From Ectobius pallidus (lineage: Eukaryota > Arthropoda > Insecta > Blattodea > Ectobiidae): a DNA stretch of 64,000 nucleotides. The translations under genes and the position numbers were made by a program. Shown one piece after another: positions 10,106 to 21,773 of the stretch (its first letter is position 1; each line of letters opens with the position of its first letter). Location: positions 150,255,265 through 150,319,264 of the forward strand of contig CAXKWD010000005.1 of the NCBI GenBank assembly GCA_964059195.1. Direction: 5' to 3'. The notes under the pieces were generated by a model. The model was not told the DNA's origin. It made no database searches and saw only the letters and a list, made by a program, of their open reading frames with translations.

Positions 10106-10107
10106 TA
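10042..10107. repeat. (AAT)n microsatellite
   Basis: About 20 AAT units. The poly-Asn and poly-Ile frames through it are artefacts. Confidence 0.95.
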
Positions 10108-10382
10108 TAAGAGTTTTTCATAAGATGATCTGCATTTTTCGGGACAAAATTTCTCCCAAATCTGCATTTTGATATATCCATGGAAGATGATCTAATTAAG
10201 AAGTTTGTAGGTCGTCCACAAGAGGGTAGGCAGCTGAGGATCAGAATGAATTTCTCGAAACAATTATCCAGATCAGTTTTATCATTTTAGTAAAGTTCTG
10301 CATATAAATCTCCACTCATGTTTCCATAAATATAGGACTAGCCTCTATAATATGTTGGTCTAACTTATAACACGCGCACTCA
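10108..10382. other. No feature seen
   Basis: AT-rich, non-repetitive by eye. Confidence 0.4.
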
Positions 10383-10395
10383 TAATGTTTTATGT

Positions 10396-10704
10396 AAAGG
10401 TAAAGGTAAAGTGATCCCTATACAGGCCATGGAGGCCCAGAGGGTTCCAGGAGGTTGAGGCTCCCAGATTTTGGACATTAGGCACGTGAAGGTGGTAAGG
10501 TTGTCAGCCTTACGCACCGGCCGCCTTTACCCCCAGGAGTGCTCCTGGTACTCATTTCTGTTAGAGGCTGAGTCAACCCCAGGGCCATAGTGCTACCAGA
10601 AGGATTAGGCCAATTGAAAAACTCCAACGACCTCATCGGGAATCGAACCCGCGACCTTCCGGTTTGTAGCGCAGCGCCTCAACCACTACGCTACGGCGTA
10701 CCCC
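10396..10704 (-). mobile_element. Full-length tRNA-derived SINE with target duplication
   Basis: On the minus strand the head reads GCGTAGTGGTTGAGGCGCTG (A-box region), then GGTCGCGGGTTCGATTCCCG (B-box). The body has GCACTATGGCCCTGGGGTTG-type sequence and ends in a (TTTACC)n-like tail. The 13-bp repeat TAATGTTTTATGT flanks it at 10383-10395 and 10705-10717. The copy at 21471-21773 shares the whole structure. Confidence 0.9.
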
Positions 10705-10717
10705 TAATGTTTTATGT

Positions 10718-13615
10718 TAGATTCATAATCGTAGAGAGGTTAAATTGAAGATCTTGTTTCAATTCTACAACATAATTAGAAACACAGTAAATCGATTTTG
10801 TGAGAAGACAGTTTAATTTTGTGCATCCCTTCTCTACGAAATAGTAATACATTTCATTAAGAGCAGATGATTCGATTGAGTTGAGGGAGGATATGTACAA
10901 CACAAATATTTAAGGTAAATTTGTAGCTATTCCCTAAACTGTATTTTACAGACAAAAGCTGGGGCCGGTAACATGCAATCCAACTTTTCACAGGCAGAAT
11001 AGAACACAGGGTACAGTGGCGTCCGACCACAAAAGGGGGCGGATTCCGGGCAAAGTGTAGGCTTTTATTCCCACACTTGAATGCGCCGCCAGCTCTTTGC
11101 CGCCAGTCTAAATGTGTATTTAGTGAGACCTATGGTTGCAAAAATCATTTCTATTCTTACCATATAATTTATCTGTTTGTGGTGGTGGTGGGACTGTTTT
11201 CGATTGAACTGTGAGAAGAGAATCCCCCACACTGTTCAGATGCTTCACTGAAGAGGTTTTGTTATGGATTATACTGTAACTTGACTTAATCCACTTCATT
11301 CATAAATAATGTTAGGTGTATGATTTTATCTTCCAAGGTATTTCTATTATAACACAGTTGTGTTATAGTATCGAACATGGAACGATCTTAAAACTTTGAG
11401 AGCAGCAAAAGAAACTGCGTAATTTAACAACCTGTATTTAATATAAAATCAATTCCGTTGGTATTAATTTAATATTATATTAAACTGAATTCATTTAATA
11501 TGTTTTTAACGTGTGTTGTTTTACATCAAAGCATCAAGAGACGCTCTGCGGACTGATAACTATCGGAAAAGACGAGAAAACTAAGAGCTGTTGTCCAAGA
11601 GTCGCCTGCGTTATCTATTACGAGATACCACTTTAGAAACCCAAAACTTAAACATTTAATATGATCAATCAAAAACAGTTGTACGTAATTTACCGTAAAT
11701 GGTACTCGACTTACCCGATTTGCTCGTTTCATAAAAATATACTTGTATCTTAACATATGCCATTACAGGCTCGTTACATAATGCACTATATTGATTATAG
11801 GAGGATTATATTGAGGATCCGTTAAATGAAAATGTTATATCTAAAATTCTTTTCGGTTTTTAGGGGAAATTATGTGGGTGTTCATACTTAAAGCTGAAGT
11901 AGCCTATAGGCTCTCTTTATAGATAAACAGCACGAAAAGAAAATGTAATACTTAAATAATTATTTATTATACAAGTGCTCAAAGAGACAGTTTATTTTTC
12001 AAGTAGGAATGTTTGCGAAATGAGCCCATAAGGCCGAGTGTAGCGATCCTACGAGCAAAATAAAATAATTTTACCAGATTTATCATATAGGCCTGCTATT
12101 TTTAAATAGTCGTTAATATTTTTGAAATAATAATAAACATTACATTTCAGTTATTCTAAAGAATTAAATACCGAGGAACCATACTGAAGCCTCGAGCTGA
12201 ACTGCCATCCGCTACACATGCATTTGCGCAGATTTGCCAACGTAAGGAATGGAGTCAATAAGTCCAAGTACGACGAATTTTGCGACCACCATGATAAATA
12301 TAACATTTAAAGAGACGAAATAAATTTTAACAAAATATTATTAACTAAAAAAGTATTTTCCATGTGTTTGAAACCAAAGTTCGTTAGCCTACAATGGATT
12401 TTATATACCAGTGAGCTAATATGCAATTTTTCACGTCGTGTGTCTTGTGTTAGAAATTCTATTTTAATACAAGCTGTATAAATACATTGTTAACTTTCAA
12501 CACGAAATGTATTTTCCATTATTGTGTATTAGCACAAAAATATATCACTGTAAAATGTTAAATATAGAAGGTGCAATATGATCCTTTATTATTTATGAGT
12601 GTAATAAATATAAACAAAATAGTTAAATACTCCAGAACTGTTTAAAATATTATCATGAAAATTTGCAAAAATTGACAGAGATTTGAGCCGTGGACCTTCT
12701 AACACGGCAAGATGAAACAACTAGACAACCTTTTCTTCTCTTAAAAAACCATGAGCACCAGTTTACTACAATATTATCTTTGACATATTCAAAGGGCGTG
12801 TCCGATAACTTGAATATATCGAATGGGTACAACGTGCTAGACAGAAAATAATAAACATAACGAGGTTTCTAAAATGCTATGCTATGTATTGAAAAGTAAA
12901 TTATTTCCCACACAGTACAGTCTCCTTGAGGTTGATATCAGAAAAGACTGCCCATCCCACTTTCAAATCTCATTTATCCGAAAGGCATTTAAGTCTAATT
13001 GTATGCGAAACGTTAGAATGATATGTTCATAATAAGATCCGCCTACTATAATATCTACCTTCATGTCTGAAACATAGTTACTTCAAATCTCAATTATAAA
13101 GTTGTTTTTATAAATTAATTAAACCTGGTTAAAATATGATAATATTATAGGAGAAAAATTATTCTCCTGTAATATTCTCATGTAGACCTAGAGTCCAACA
13201 GAGACAATATTTTGTTCTTCATGAATGCACATATCGATCTTGGTTAAACTTATAGTTGTTTGAATAGTAAAACGTAGGCCTACATTCTTCGGGGTGAGAA
13301 TCGGAGCTAAAAAACTATCACTTCCGTAGCTGATACATGATGATTCTGTCACTTCTCTTCCTGACATTTTAAAGTAACCTACCCTAAAGGCCTAATGGAA
13401 AATTGAAATTTGTCGATTTCCAACAATCAATCAGAAAGTTTAACCACATGCTGTGTTCATTATTTTATCATACGTCAATTCTACCTCTGACTTTTCAGAC
13501 TATTACTGGAGTTATTTTCACTGGTCTCCTATCGTTGGTCGGACCTTATGCCACCCTTATGTATAGGCCTACTGTTGTGTACAGCTACTTAGTAACATGT
13601 AAAACCCAGCAAATT
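10718..13615. other. 2.9-kb AT-rich stretch without recognised genes
   Basis: A single hAT-like end CAGTGGCGTCCGACC occurs at about 11014 without a partner. A degenerate tRNA-like B-box on the minus strand (GGCTCAAATCT) lies near 12690. Otherwise nothing is seen. Confidence 0.4.
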
Positions 13616-13616
13616 C

Positions 13617-13905
13617 TTAAACTAAACTAAATTCCGTGGCGCTACATCCCTGAAGGAACAAGGCCTACCACCCGACTATAGGCAGATGGCAGGATTGGGG
13701 GGCATGTGGTGTGCATGCCGACACCCACGGCCGTTAATGGTGGTTAATGACCGGAGCCGCTACTTCTCTATTATGTAGCTCCTCAATTTCAAACACGAGG
13801 ATGATCTCCCTATCTCAGAAAAATCCGAGAAGGTACCGGGGATCGAACCCGGGCCGACGGATCTGTAGTCATCAACGCTAACCACAAGACCACGCCGGCG
13901 GTCCA
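13617..13905 (-). mobile_element. tRNA-derived SINE (second family)
   Basis: On the minus strand the head reads CGTGGTCTTGTGGTTAGCG (A-box), then CCCGGGTTCGATCCCCGG (B-box), followed by a body with GCATGCCGACACC-type sequence read in reverse, and ends in an (AAACT)n tail next to 13617. The 3' half of the same family recurs at 21203-21367. Confidence 0.8.
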
Positions 13906-14982
13906 GCAACAGAACTAAAACTCTGAGCAAGAAGAATTTCAGTATGCTGAGAAATTTTGAGAAATCACTCAGAGGGCCTAAAATCTCTCATTTTCACTTC
14001 ATTTCTTTTAATCCCGAGGATCCCCGAACGTCACTTCTTTGTAAATATTCCATTTCACCCAGTAGGATCGGCCCCCTCCAAAAAGTTCTGGATGCCCTCC
14101 TGCCTTAGACACGTTTTCATTAGAAGTAAAAAGAAGTTTTCTTTTAGGTACAGGTAAAAAAAACCTCTCATGAGAAATTACATCTCTTAAGCCTATTACA
14201 TGTTCAAATTTTGTACTTCTCTCTTGTATTAGAATTGTATGCGATAATCACCATTAAATTATTGTAGCTAATAATTGGGTCTCATTCTTTTCTAGTTATT
14301 TAATACTTAACAGAGAGTTTTAAACATTAAGGGGCCATCCATAATATCCTTTGAAGCAAAAGCCCTCTCGAAAAGGTCCCACCTCCAGCCACGGGCCATT
14401 CGTGATGAACGTCTTGATGATTTTGGTCATTTTTACTTTCCCCGCCGCCTCCATGTCACGAGCGGTCATGTTTTCAGTCGATCTCTTATAAATGCGTTGA
14501 TTGACAAATGCTAAGGTCAGCCCCAAGAGGGAGGCAGCGATCGTGACCTATTTTAAAGGACTTCGGGCCAAAAGCTTCACAGTTCTTGGAAAACCATTAT
14601 TATTACAATGTTAAGTACAAGGAAGTAATATAATTCTCCCTGTTTTACATTATAAAACAGCCATTTATAGAAGTGAGACCACAATTCAGGTAATTTCAAT
14701 TAGGCCCATCATATTTATCACATTTAAATGCAGGTTTAAAATCGATCTGAAATCCCCGTATCGAGATCGTTAGCCTATGTAAATGCGGACTCAGTCCGGA
14801 TGAATTTTCGAACTGATTCTCTTCGAAATGGAAGAACGGATTGGATTGTGTTCGAATTCAATTTCATGTTAACCCTTAGCGAACTCTATCCAGGTGCGTA
14901 TGCTTGATCATTTCGCTTTGTAAACTTTTTTTTTAAATTTACTTATAGCAGATGTGATTCATTTATGTCATACTAGCAGGTG
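13906..14982. other. No recognised gene
   Basis: A 66-codon plus frame (13957-14157) and a 68-codon minus frame (14320-14526) show no known motif. Confidence 0.4.
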
Positions 14983-15030
14983 CCCGCGGCTTCGCCCGCG
15001 ATTATTTACTCAACTGCTAGATCAACTAGA
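14983..15030 (+). repeat. CCGCGGCTTCGCCCGCG motif repeat
   Basis: CTAGCAGGTGCCCGCGGCTT, then CGCCCGCGATTATTTACTCAACT. Related copies lie at 31760-31796 (reverse) and 39718-39762. This GC-rich hairpin-forming motif is common at the ends of insect retroelement copies; I cannot name the element. Confidence 0.6.
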
Positions 15031-16253
15031 CCTTAAGTAAAACGGGATTTAAAGTAGCCTATAAGACTTAGGCTACTCAGAGAATATAATTAAACACTTG
15101 TAGGAAAATCCCGTATTTACCGCTCCTTACGCTGAAGCTGTATCTCCTTCTTGGGTAATACAAATATACTGTAATAACAGAGCTATAAATTCAACCTCTG
15201 GCATCTTAATTCGTATATACCATGGCTAAATAAAATAACTCAAAACGCAGTTCTCCGTTATTCCTAATAACAGCCTTAACATAACAATTGACAGCCAAGC
15301 TTTTTTTTTTAATACAAAGTTTCTAACAGTATAGAAACATTTCCGTTGAAAAATAGCTGGAGATTAGTTATCAGACAAGAGGAATAAAGGAAAGAAAAAA
15401 TAAGGTTGAAATGGTGAGGTCATCGGCAAATATCATCGCCTGTGTTGAAAACACATTAGAAGGGTTGTATAAAAGGGACAGGGACCAGTGTAATTTGTCA
15501 GAGACTGCACGGGGCGCAGGACCTATTAATTAGCATGGGCGGACCGGGGCATAGGGGGCGGGGGGGCTTGGCGGCCCGTCTCAACAGACAGCCTAACGAT
15601 GGGGCCCGCGCGAGCCAACACATTCTTACACATTCCTTACAAGCATTGCATAACTTGTCGGATTACAAGAATACTATGCGTGGTAAAACAACTATTAAAA
15701 GATAGTAATTTTACCGCAATAAAGGTTATGGGCCAATGGGAGGTCATAGAGGTTAGACCGTAAAGAATATTCATATTATCACATGTTATGATCCTATACG
15801 TATATACTTAGTACGTAGGGAAGGACGATAAAAGAAATCCTGAAAACTTTACATAATTTGAGTTTTTGAAATTACAAAAATATATAATTTTTTCGTATTA
15901 GGCTGTATTTTCTTGTTCGTAATACGCCGTGCATTTTCGTTCTTAGTCAATGTATCAGTCTTCCAAAATAAAACACTTAATTTTTATAAAGTTTGTTTAC
16001 AACAATTTTGAAAATGCCTGTAAACTGTTAGGTAAGTCTCACACCAACGAATTAAAATTAATTTTATGGAACACTTTAATTTCACTTCGTTTTAATGCTA
16101 ATAAGCAAAATACGAGTAGGCCTACTTATCAGTGATTACCGTATAACTCCGAAATGTAACAGTTTGGACTCAAATTGTTCGGCTATCCTATCTCTACAAT
16201 GTAAGCACAGTAGTCCATTAACACCCTGCTATAAACATAATAAGGCAGAACAC
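15031..16253. other. No recognised gene; GC-rich patch at 15535-15620
   Basis: The patch contains runs such as GGGGGCGGGGGGGC and GGGGCCCGCGCG in AT-rich surroundings. It may be the end of a degraded DNA transposon. Confidence 0.35.
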
Positions 16254-16734
16254 AATAGTATATTGCGACACAAGGGCGGAAAGGCACGTTTACGGGTCGA
16301 GGAAACAGATTGAAAACCCGAGGCGCAGCCGAGGGTTTTTAAGTTTTCGAGACCCGTAAATGCCTTTACGGTCCGTGTGTTGCATGCTATTTTTTGCACG
16401 ACGGTTACTTATATCAATTTAATTATATTAATTGTGATATTACCTGAAAATATTATGTAAATACAGACTTGAAGAATGGTGCTTATTTCAGAAAGGGATT
16501 CGCATTTGTTATTGTTTATGGCAACCGAATATTTATAAAGCGGGGAGGCCTTGGTCATTACTGCTCGCAAATAAGCATTTGCGGGCGGTAAAGTAACTTT
16601 CCGCCCGTCGCCCCTAGCAACAATTCACTTTCCGCCCGTCGCCCCTAGCAACAAGATTGCGTGTGGTAATGTCAAGTTACGAGCCATGTAAACAACTTTC
16701 GTAAGAAACACTTACTAGCTAAGGAGTGCAAAAA
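16254..16734. repeat. Dyad-symmetric repeat, copy 1
   Basis: It begins ATAGTATATTGCGACACAAG and contains a long imperfect inverted repeat: GGCACGTTTACGGGTCGAGG pairs with GAGACCCGTAAATGCCTTTA. The centre is an inner hairpin AAAACCCGAGG...CCGAGGGTTTT around GCGCAGC. A TTTTTTGCACGA...GGAGTGCAAAAAAT pair brackets the rest. The copy at 46155-46627 is highly similar across the whole length. A 31-bp unit with CCGCCCGTCGCCCCTAGCAA is tandemly duplicated at about 16592-16654 here only. Probably a MITE-like element; no family assigned. Confidence 0.75.
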
Positions 16735-17757
16735 ATATATTGATTCAACTTTACGTCTGTTTACAAATCCCACAAAATGTTTGCATATGACAAGAAGCAA
16801 GGTTTATAATGGACAGCGTATGATTTCCGTACTTAGTGATTTGAAGTTCCAATGAATCCTAGTGTGAATTTTACAGGCTATCAAATCCTTAAATGATCTC
16901 TAACATAATCAGGTGAAACTTATCAGGAAGGAAACTAGAAGAAATTGCGGACAAGAACATTTGGGGAATACTTCATGTTGAGGAAATTTCTCAAAATTGA
17001 GTTCTTCATTGACATTTAGTTAAAGGCTACCTTGTAGTCTACGGTTCAACCCTTGAACACCATATTTCAAAATATGGGCTACCTAACTGGGGCTATGTAC
17101 AGTGTATATAAAGTATGTAGGCCTACGTGTACTGTTACTTGCATAATACGAGTAAAACTTGTAATTTGGGCATCATAAAATTTGTAAAAATAATATTTTA
17201 ATAACATATTAATGTCTCTTTAGCTATACATTGAATAGATATACATTGTGAATAAGGTTTCTAAATACAATCATATTTGTAGAAATTTCTTAAAAGAATG
17301 AAATGTTTTCTCATACAAATAATGTTCAAGTTTAAATATAAGACACTTGAGATTCTCCACACTTAAAATATTGGCTGGTAAATTATTAATAACTTGACTG
17401 CCAATATAACCTAGTTATTTAGTGTATCTAAAACTTTGGCATTTAAAAATATGTCTATCATATTTGCTTCTTGTGTTGTGATGGTACAATTCTGAATTAG
17501 AAAGTATCTTTGTTATTAATATAAAATAAATAAGCCTTGTTCGTATATTAAAATTCCTGTATCTTGTTACTTATGAAAAACATTCTTAAGGACTCTCTTG
17601 GTATCAAGTTAAAAATAAGCCCGAAGATTTTCTTTTAAGCAACAAACACCCTATCTCGTATATTCGTTGTCCTGTCCCAAATTAATACATTATAGAAAAT
17701 AATACCAGATCCAAGATAAAAATATACATTTAGAAGACTTTTACCATCCACCGAACA
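16735..17757. other. No recognised gene
   Basis: AT-rich; nothing identified. Confidence 0.4.
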
Positions 17758-17769
17758 ATAATAATAACA

Positions 17770-17810
<41 letters not shown>
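17758..17810. repeat. (AAT)n microsatellite
   Basis: It abuts the MITE at 17811, which inserted into the array. Confidence 0.9.
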
Positions 17811-17812
<2 letters not shown>

Positions 17813-18278
17813 GGGGGCGGATTTCTATGACCTTAAAAATAGGATATATGTATGCATTTATGACCTAAAAAACATTAAAATATGACCAATAAAATTTAAA
17901 ATATGACTTTACCACTTACACATTGTGTATATTTTTTTTAAGTTTCGTTACAATACATTTTATTAAAATATAGTGTTAATTATTTAAAATATCTGTAAAT
18001 CCTCAAAAAGTATCATTATAATGCAAAATTTACAAAATATGATCTGAAACTTCAAAATTTCTTTAATATGCACATAAATATGCAAAAAATATGACCTAAA
18101 TATACATATTCATACTAAATATGCTACAATAGTTGAAAATTTCCTAAATATGCAGTTATATGCACAATAAAAGCCGTTCCATTTTCACCAGGATGCTTGG
18201 AATCGGGCTTAAATTAGTCGGAAACCTGAAATAATGCTAAGGGGAAAAATATGACATGTCATAAAAATCCGCCCCCTA
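17811..18278. mobile_element. hAT-like MITE (family B variant, TAGGGGGCGGATT)
   Basis: Termini TAGGGGGCGGATTTCTATGA and AAAAATCCGCCCCCTA; 8-bp duplication ATAATAAA at 17803-17810 and 18279-18286. The subterminal palindrome ATGACATGTCAT and reiterated ATGACCTAAA motifs tie it to the copies at 42140, 4297 and 33626. There is no coding capacity. Confidence 0.85.
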
Positions 18279-18299
18279 ATAATAAACAATACTTTCCAC

Positions 18300-18615
18300 C
18301 ATAGGCGTAACCAGGCCGACCATATGGGGGGGTTATAACATCCGCGGGGTCAGGGAGAGGGGGGTCCGGGGTCCGGGGTCCTCCCCCGGAAAATTTTAAA
18401 AATTAAGATGCAAAATAACGAGTTTTAAGCTTCCGGGGATTCCCCCGGAAAATTTTAAAAATTAAGACGCAAAATAACGAGTTTTAAGCATCCTACGCTT
18501 TATACTTGTATTAAGTAATTTATGGGCAGACTTAACAATATTATACAATTTTCCTTTTTTTAATCAATGGGGGGGGGGGTTCAAACCCCAAAACCCCCCC
18601 CTCGGTACGCCTATG
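18300..18615 (+). mobile_element. hAT-like MITE (family C) with perfect 8-bp duplication
   Basis: Termini CATAGGCGTAACCAGG and GGTACGCCTATG; target duplication CTTTCCAC at 18292-18299 and 18616-18623. The interior includes GACCATATGGGGGGGTTATA, GGTCCTCCCCCGGAAAATTT twice, and paired G and C runs around GTTCAAACCCC. Confidence 0.9.
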
Positions 18616-18623
18616 CTTTCCAC

Positions 18624-19540
18624 TTAATATTACACAGGCTAAATGGAGGAAATGGAAGCTGAATAGAAGCAGAGATCACTGTCTAAATCCAATACTGTAT
18701 TCTCTAACAGGACATCACATGCTTCTGAGTTCAAAGCCAGACTTGGCATTTGGTTGGGTTGAGCAAATATTGTACACACCTCTAATTAGCTTTCATATAA
18801 ATGACAGGGATCCAATATCCGAAGCGCTGAACAATCACCATTCAAACGGGGCGACCGGCGATTTGATTGTGTCACCCGATCAGATAACAATACAGCAACT
18901 CGCGTTCATTACCAATGACCGCAGCCAATGTTTGACGGAAGTCGCCTAACAAAACATTGACATAATTGCTGGTGCTTTTGTTCACACCGAGCCAGAAAAT
19001 GACTAGTATTGTGGTTCATAAAGCAATCACACGATCCCATCACTTCTGTGTGTTTTTTTTCCCCCTGACAATTACGTAAAACTCTAAACTAAACTTCATT
19101 AGTATTTCGTAAACAACATGGATTCTCAAGATCGAAGTTGCGGGAATTTTCCAATCTATTTGCTTCCACCTCGGTAATAAATAGGCCACTAATGTAAATT
19201 ATACCTAGACAACTAACAACCCTCCCCCCATACCAATCTTGTGGGCCCCGCCGCCCTTAGTAAGAAACCTTTGCAGGATTACTTTTCCAAAATAATATAA
19301 TTAGGCCTATTGTACATAAGTGTTTATGATTGAATAGAGACAATTTGAATTTTAAAGCATTTTTCACAGTCTAATCCCAAAACATAATGCATATAAAGTT
19401 GATTAATTTCGCGTTTCCAGTGGAATAATGTCAGAATTGAAAGGTATAATAATTTTCCATCCAATCTACCACTAATTATGTATGTAATTCTAATTATGTA
19501 TGGTAAATACTCATAAAATAGACTTGTATACTTATTTAAT
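18624..19540. other. No recognised gene
   Basis: A 76-codon plus frame (18719-18949) lies in slightly GC-richer sequence; no motif is recognised. Confidence 0.4.
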
Positions 19541-19708
19541 GTCTTATTATTTTATCTTATTTTAACCGAGCACGAGAATAAATTATGATTGATCTACTAT
19601 TTATCTATTAATTTAACTAGGCATCAAGAGATTAAATCTTTTTTCCCCCTAGATATAAGATAATCTTGTATGGTGCATTTAATTTTTGTATTTTAAAGGT
19701 GAATTAAA

Positions 19709-19914
19709 TCTTTCCATTGACTCAATGGAAAGATTTGGTGTAGTGGAGATAGATGTACAAGACAGGGATAAGTGGCGAAATGTAGTGAGTAGTGTAGAGC
19801 TCTGAACAGTGGTGTCAGATTTTGTGTGTCGGGATGAGTTGTGTGATTTTTGTGTGCTAGCCTATGTATTGTTTAGTTGGAGACAAACCTCTGTTTTGAG
19901 GAAATTTCTCATTA

Positions 19915-19977
<63 letters not shown>
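19709..19977 (+). mobile_element. LINE 3' end with AAT tail, inserted in the left arm
   Basis: The plus strand encodes SMERFGVVEIDVQDRDKWRN, VVSSVEL and stop, a LINE C-terminal signature, followed by about 110 bases of 3' UTR and an (AAT)n tail (19915-19977). The 13-bp repeat AAGGTGAATTAAA flanks it at 19696-19708 and 19978-19990. Confidence 0.85.
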
Positions 19978-19979
<2 letters not shown>

Positions 19980-20087
19980 GGTGAATTAAAAAGATGAAAC
20001 ACTAATTAATTTTGATTTCCACGATATAAGTTTTGACAACATAGGGCCACATTTTTGCATGGAGTTTTAATACAAGATAGTCTCTAG

Positions 20088-20363
20088 CATAGGTGTAACC
20101 AGGCCGACCATATGGGGGGGTTATTACATCTAGGGGGTTTGGGGGGTATGGAATACCCCCCAGGGAGAGGGGGGTTCGGGGGTCCTCCCCCGGAAAATTT
20201 TAAAAATTAAGATGCACAATAACGAGTTTTAAGCTTCCCACGCTTTATACTCGTATTAAGTAATTTTTAAGCAGACTTAAAAAAATTGTACAATTTTCCT
20301 TTCCTTAATCAATGGGGGGGGGGGGGTTCAAACCCCCAACCCCCCCCCCTCGTTACGCCTCTG
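20088..20363 (+). mobile_element. hAT-like MITE (family C) inserted in the left arm
   Basis: Termini CATAGGTGTAACCAGG and CGTTACGCCTCTG; 8-bp duplication GTCTCTAG at 20080-20087 and 20364-20371. Same interior as 18300-18615 but shorter. The arm sequence on both sides rejoins cleanly when it is removed. Confidence 0.9.
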
Positions 20364-20533
20364 GTCTCTAGTTTAACTGAAAAAGTAAATAGAAATTTCC
20401 GAAGTTATCGACAGCTGGTTGAAACAACTTATATTGTATTCACAATAAGTTCTTTATTGTAAATTTATTGTTCGAACTGATCTCTGAAGAACCTCTTGAC
20501 GTAATAAGTGAAGAGATTACTGAGAACTTCTTG

Positions 20534-20971
20534 TGACGTACAGCATAATAGATGTGTTAAATACTCCACATTGTTGTATTCAAAGCCGGCAAGGGGCCCT
20601 GCTGTGCTGCGGGTCACAGTGCCCCCCTGGGGTTCCACACCGCAGGCGGCCCCCTACTCCACCAATATGTTTATGTTAACAGAGGTTAAACAGCAGTAGC
20701 TTCAGCACTATTAGCTGTCTTCAGTTAGAGTCTGACTTATGACTACCAGTCTTACCACAAAAACGTATAGGCCTAAACTCTTAAATTCTTTTCAAAGGAT
20801 TTCATACAAAAAGCATATCATAAATTTGCATGCAGGAGCAATTTCTAGCAAGTTCTAGCTTTCTTATCCAGACTAAAATTTTAATTGAATTGCCACTGAT
20901 TTTTAAAGATAGATTCGATAAAATTAATCAGACTAATTTATCGAATCTACCTTTAGAAATCAATAGCCATT
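20534..20971. other. Spacer of the inverted repeat, with a GC-rich island and a hairpin
   Basis: A GC-rich block at about 20585-20660 (GGCAAGGGGCCCTGCTGTGC and similar) may be a further insertion. A hairpin at 20881-20971 has arms of about 40 bases: GATAGATTCGATAAAATT pairs with AATTTATCGAATCTACC. Confidence 0.6.
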
Positions 20972-21202
20972 CAAGCGACGTTCTCAGTAAGCTCTTTACT
21001 CATTACATCAAGAGGTTTTTCTAATATCATTCCGAACAATAAATTTACAATTAAGAACTTATTGTTAAAAGAATATGTAGTATTGTTTCAATCAGCTGTC
21101 GATAACTTCGGAAATTTGGATTTATTAAAGTTGTTAGTTAAATTAGAAATTATCTTTTATTATAATGAGATGTCAAAATGTGGCCGTATGTTAACAAAAT
21201 AT

Positions 21203-21367
21203 ATATCTAAACTAAAACTAAACTCCGTGGCGCGATATCCCCGAAGGGACAAGGCCTACCACCCGACCGCTGCGTCATCTACCTATAGGCAGATGGCAGG
21301 ATTGGGGTACTGATCTTGGGATTGGGGGGCATGTGGTCAGCATGCCGGCACCCACGGTCGTTAATGG
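21203..21367 (-). mobile_element. SINE 3' half (same family as 13617-13905)
   Basis: An (AAACT)n tail, then CTCCGTGGCGCGATATCCCC, GGCAGATGGCAGGATTGGGG and GGCATGTGG...GCATGCCGGCACC, ending before the tRNA head. A short CAAAATA-like repeat lies on both sides. It is truncated at its 5' end. Confidence 0.75.
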
Positions 21368-21470
21368 CAAAATAAGTTATATATAATGGAATTCAAAACC
21401 AATTAATTTAAATACAAAAGTTAAATGCAGCATACAAAGTTGTATTATATCTAGGCAAAGCAAAAGCTTT

Positions 21471-21773
21471 GGAGTACGCCGTAGCGTAGTGGTTAAGGCG
21501 CTGCGCTACAAACCGGAAGGTCGCGGGTTCGATCCCCGATGAGGTTACTGGAATTTTTCAGTTGGCCTAATCCTTCTGGTGGCACTATGGCCCTGGGGTC
21601 GACTCAGCCTCTAACAGAAATGAGTACCAGGAGCAATCCTGGGGGTAAAGGCGGCCGGTGCGTAAGGCTGACAACCTTACCACCTTCATGTGCCGATGTC
21701 TAAAAATCTGGGAGCCTCAACCTCCCGGAACCCTCTGGGCCTCCATGGCCTGTAATAGGGAACACTTTACTTT
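21471..21773 (+). mobile_element. Full-length tRNA-derived SINE with target duplication
   Basis: The head has GCGTAGTGGTTAAGGCGCTG (A-box) and GCGGGTTCGATCCCCG (B-box), then a body with CACTATGGCCCTGGGGTCGA and a CTTTACTTTA tail. The 14-bp repeat AAAGCAAAAGCTTT flanks it at 21457-21470 and 21774-21787. It is the counterpart of the 10396-10704 copy. Confidence 0.92.

Larger units (their letters stand above)
19541..20533 (+). repeat. Left arm of a large inverted repeat (interrupted)
   Basis: Three blocks (about 19541-19708, 19978-20087 and 20364-20533) align in order with the reverse complement of 20972-21880. Anchors include TTATTTTAACCGAGCA, TTGATCTACTATTTA, CCTAGATATAA, GCATTTAA, GGGCCACATTTT, TTTCCGAAGTTATCGACAGC and TGTAAATTTATTGTTCG. 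A LINE end (19709-19977) and a MITE (20088-20363) interrupt the arm. Without them it is about 0.43 kb. Confidence 0.8.

Noticed and set aside
9850..10167. Frames with poly-Asn or poly-Ile
   Set aside because: They read through the AAT array at 10042-10107.
11014..11060. hAT element starting CAGTGGCGTCCGACC
   Set aside because: No matching inverted end or target duplication found.
16254..16734. Bacterial insertion suggested by the GC-rich GCGCAGCCGAGGG core
   Set aside because: The sequence is repeated in the window, lacks any gene and sits in arthropod-type repeats.
21471..21545. tRNA gene at the SINE head
   Set aside because: The head is followed by a SINE body, and a 14-bp target duplication surrounds the whole unit.
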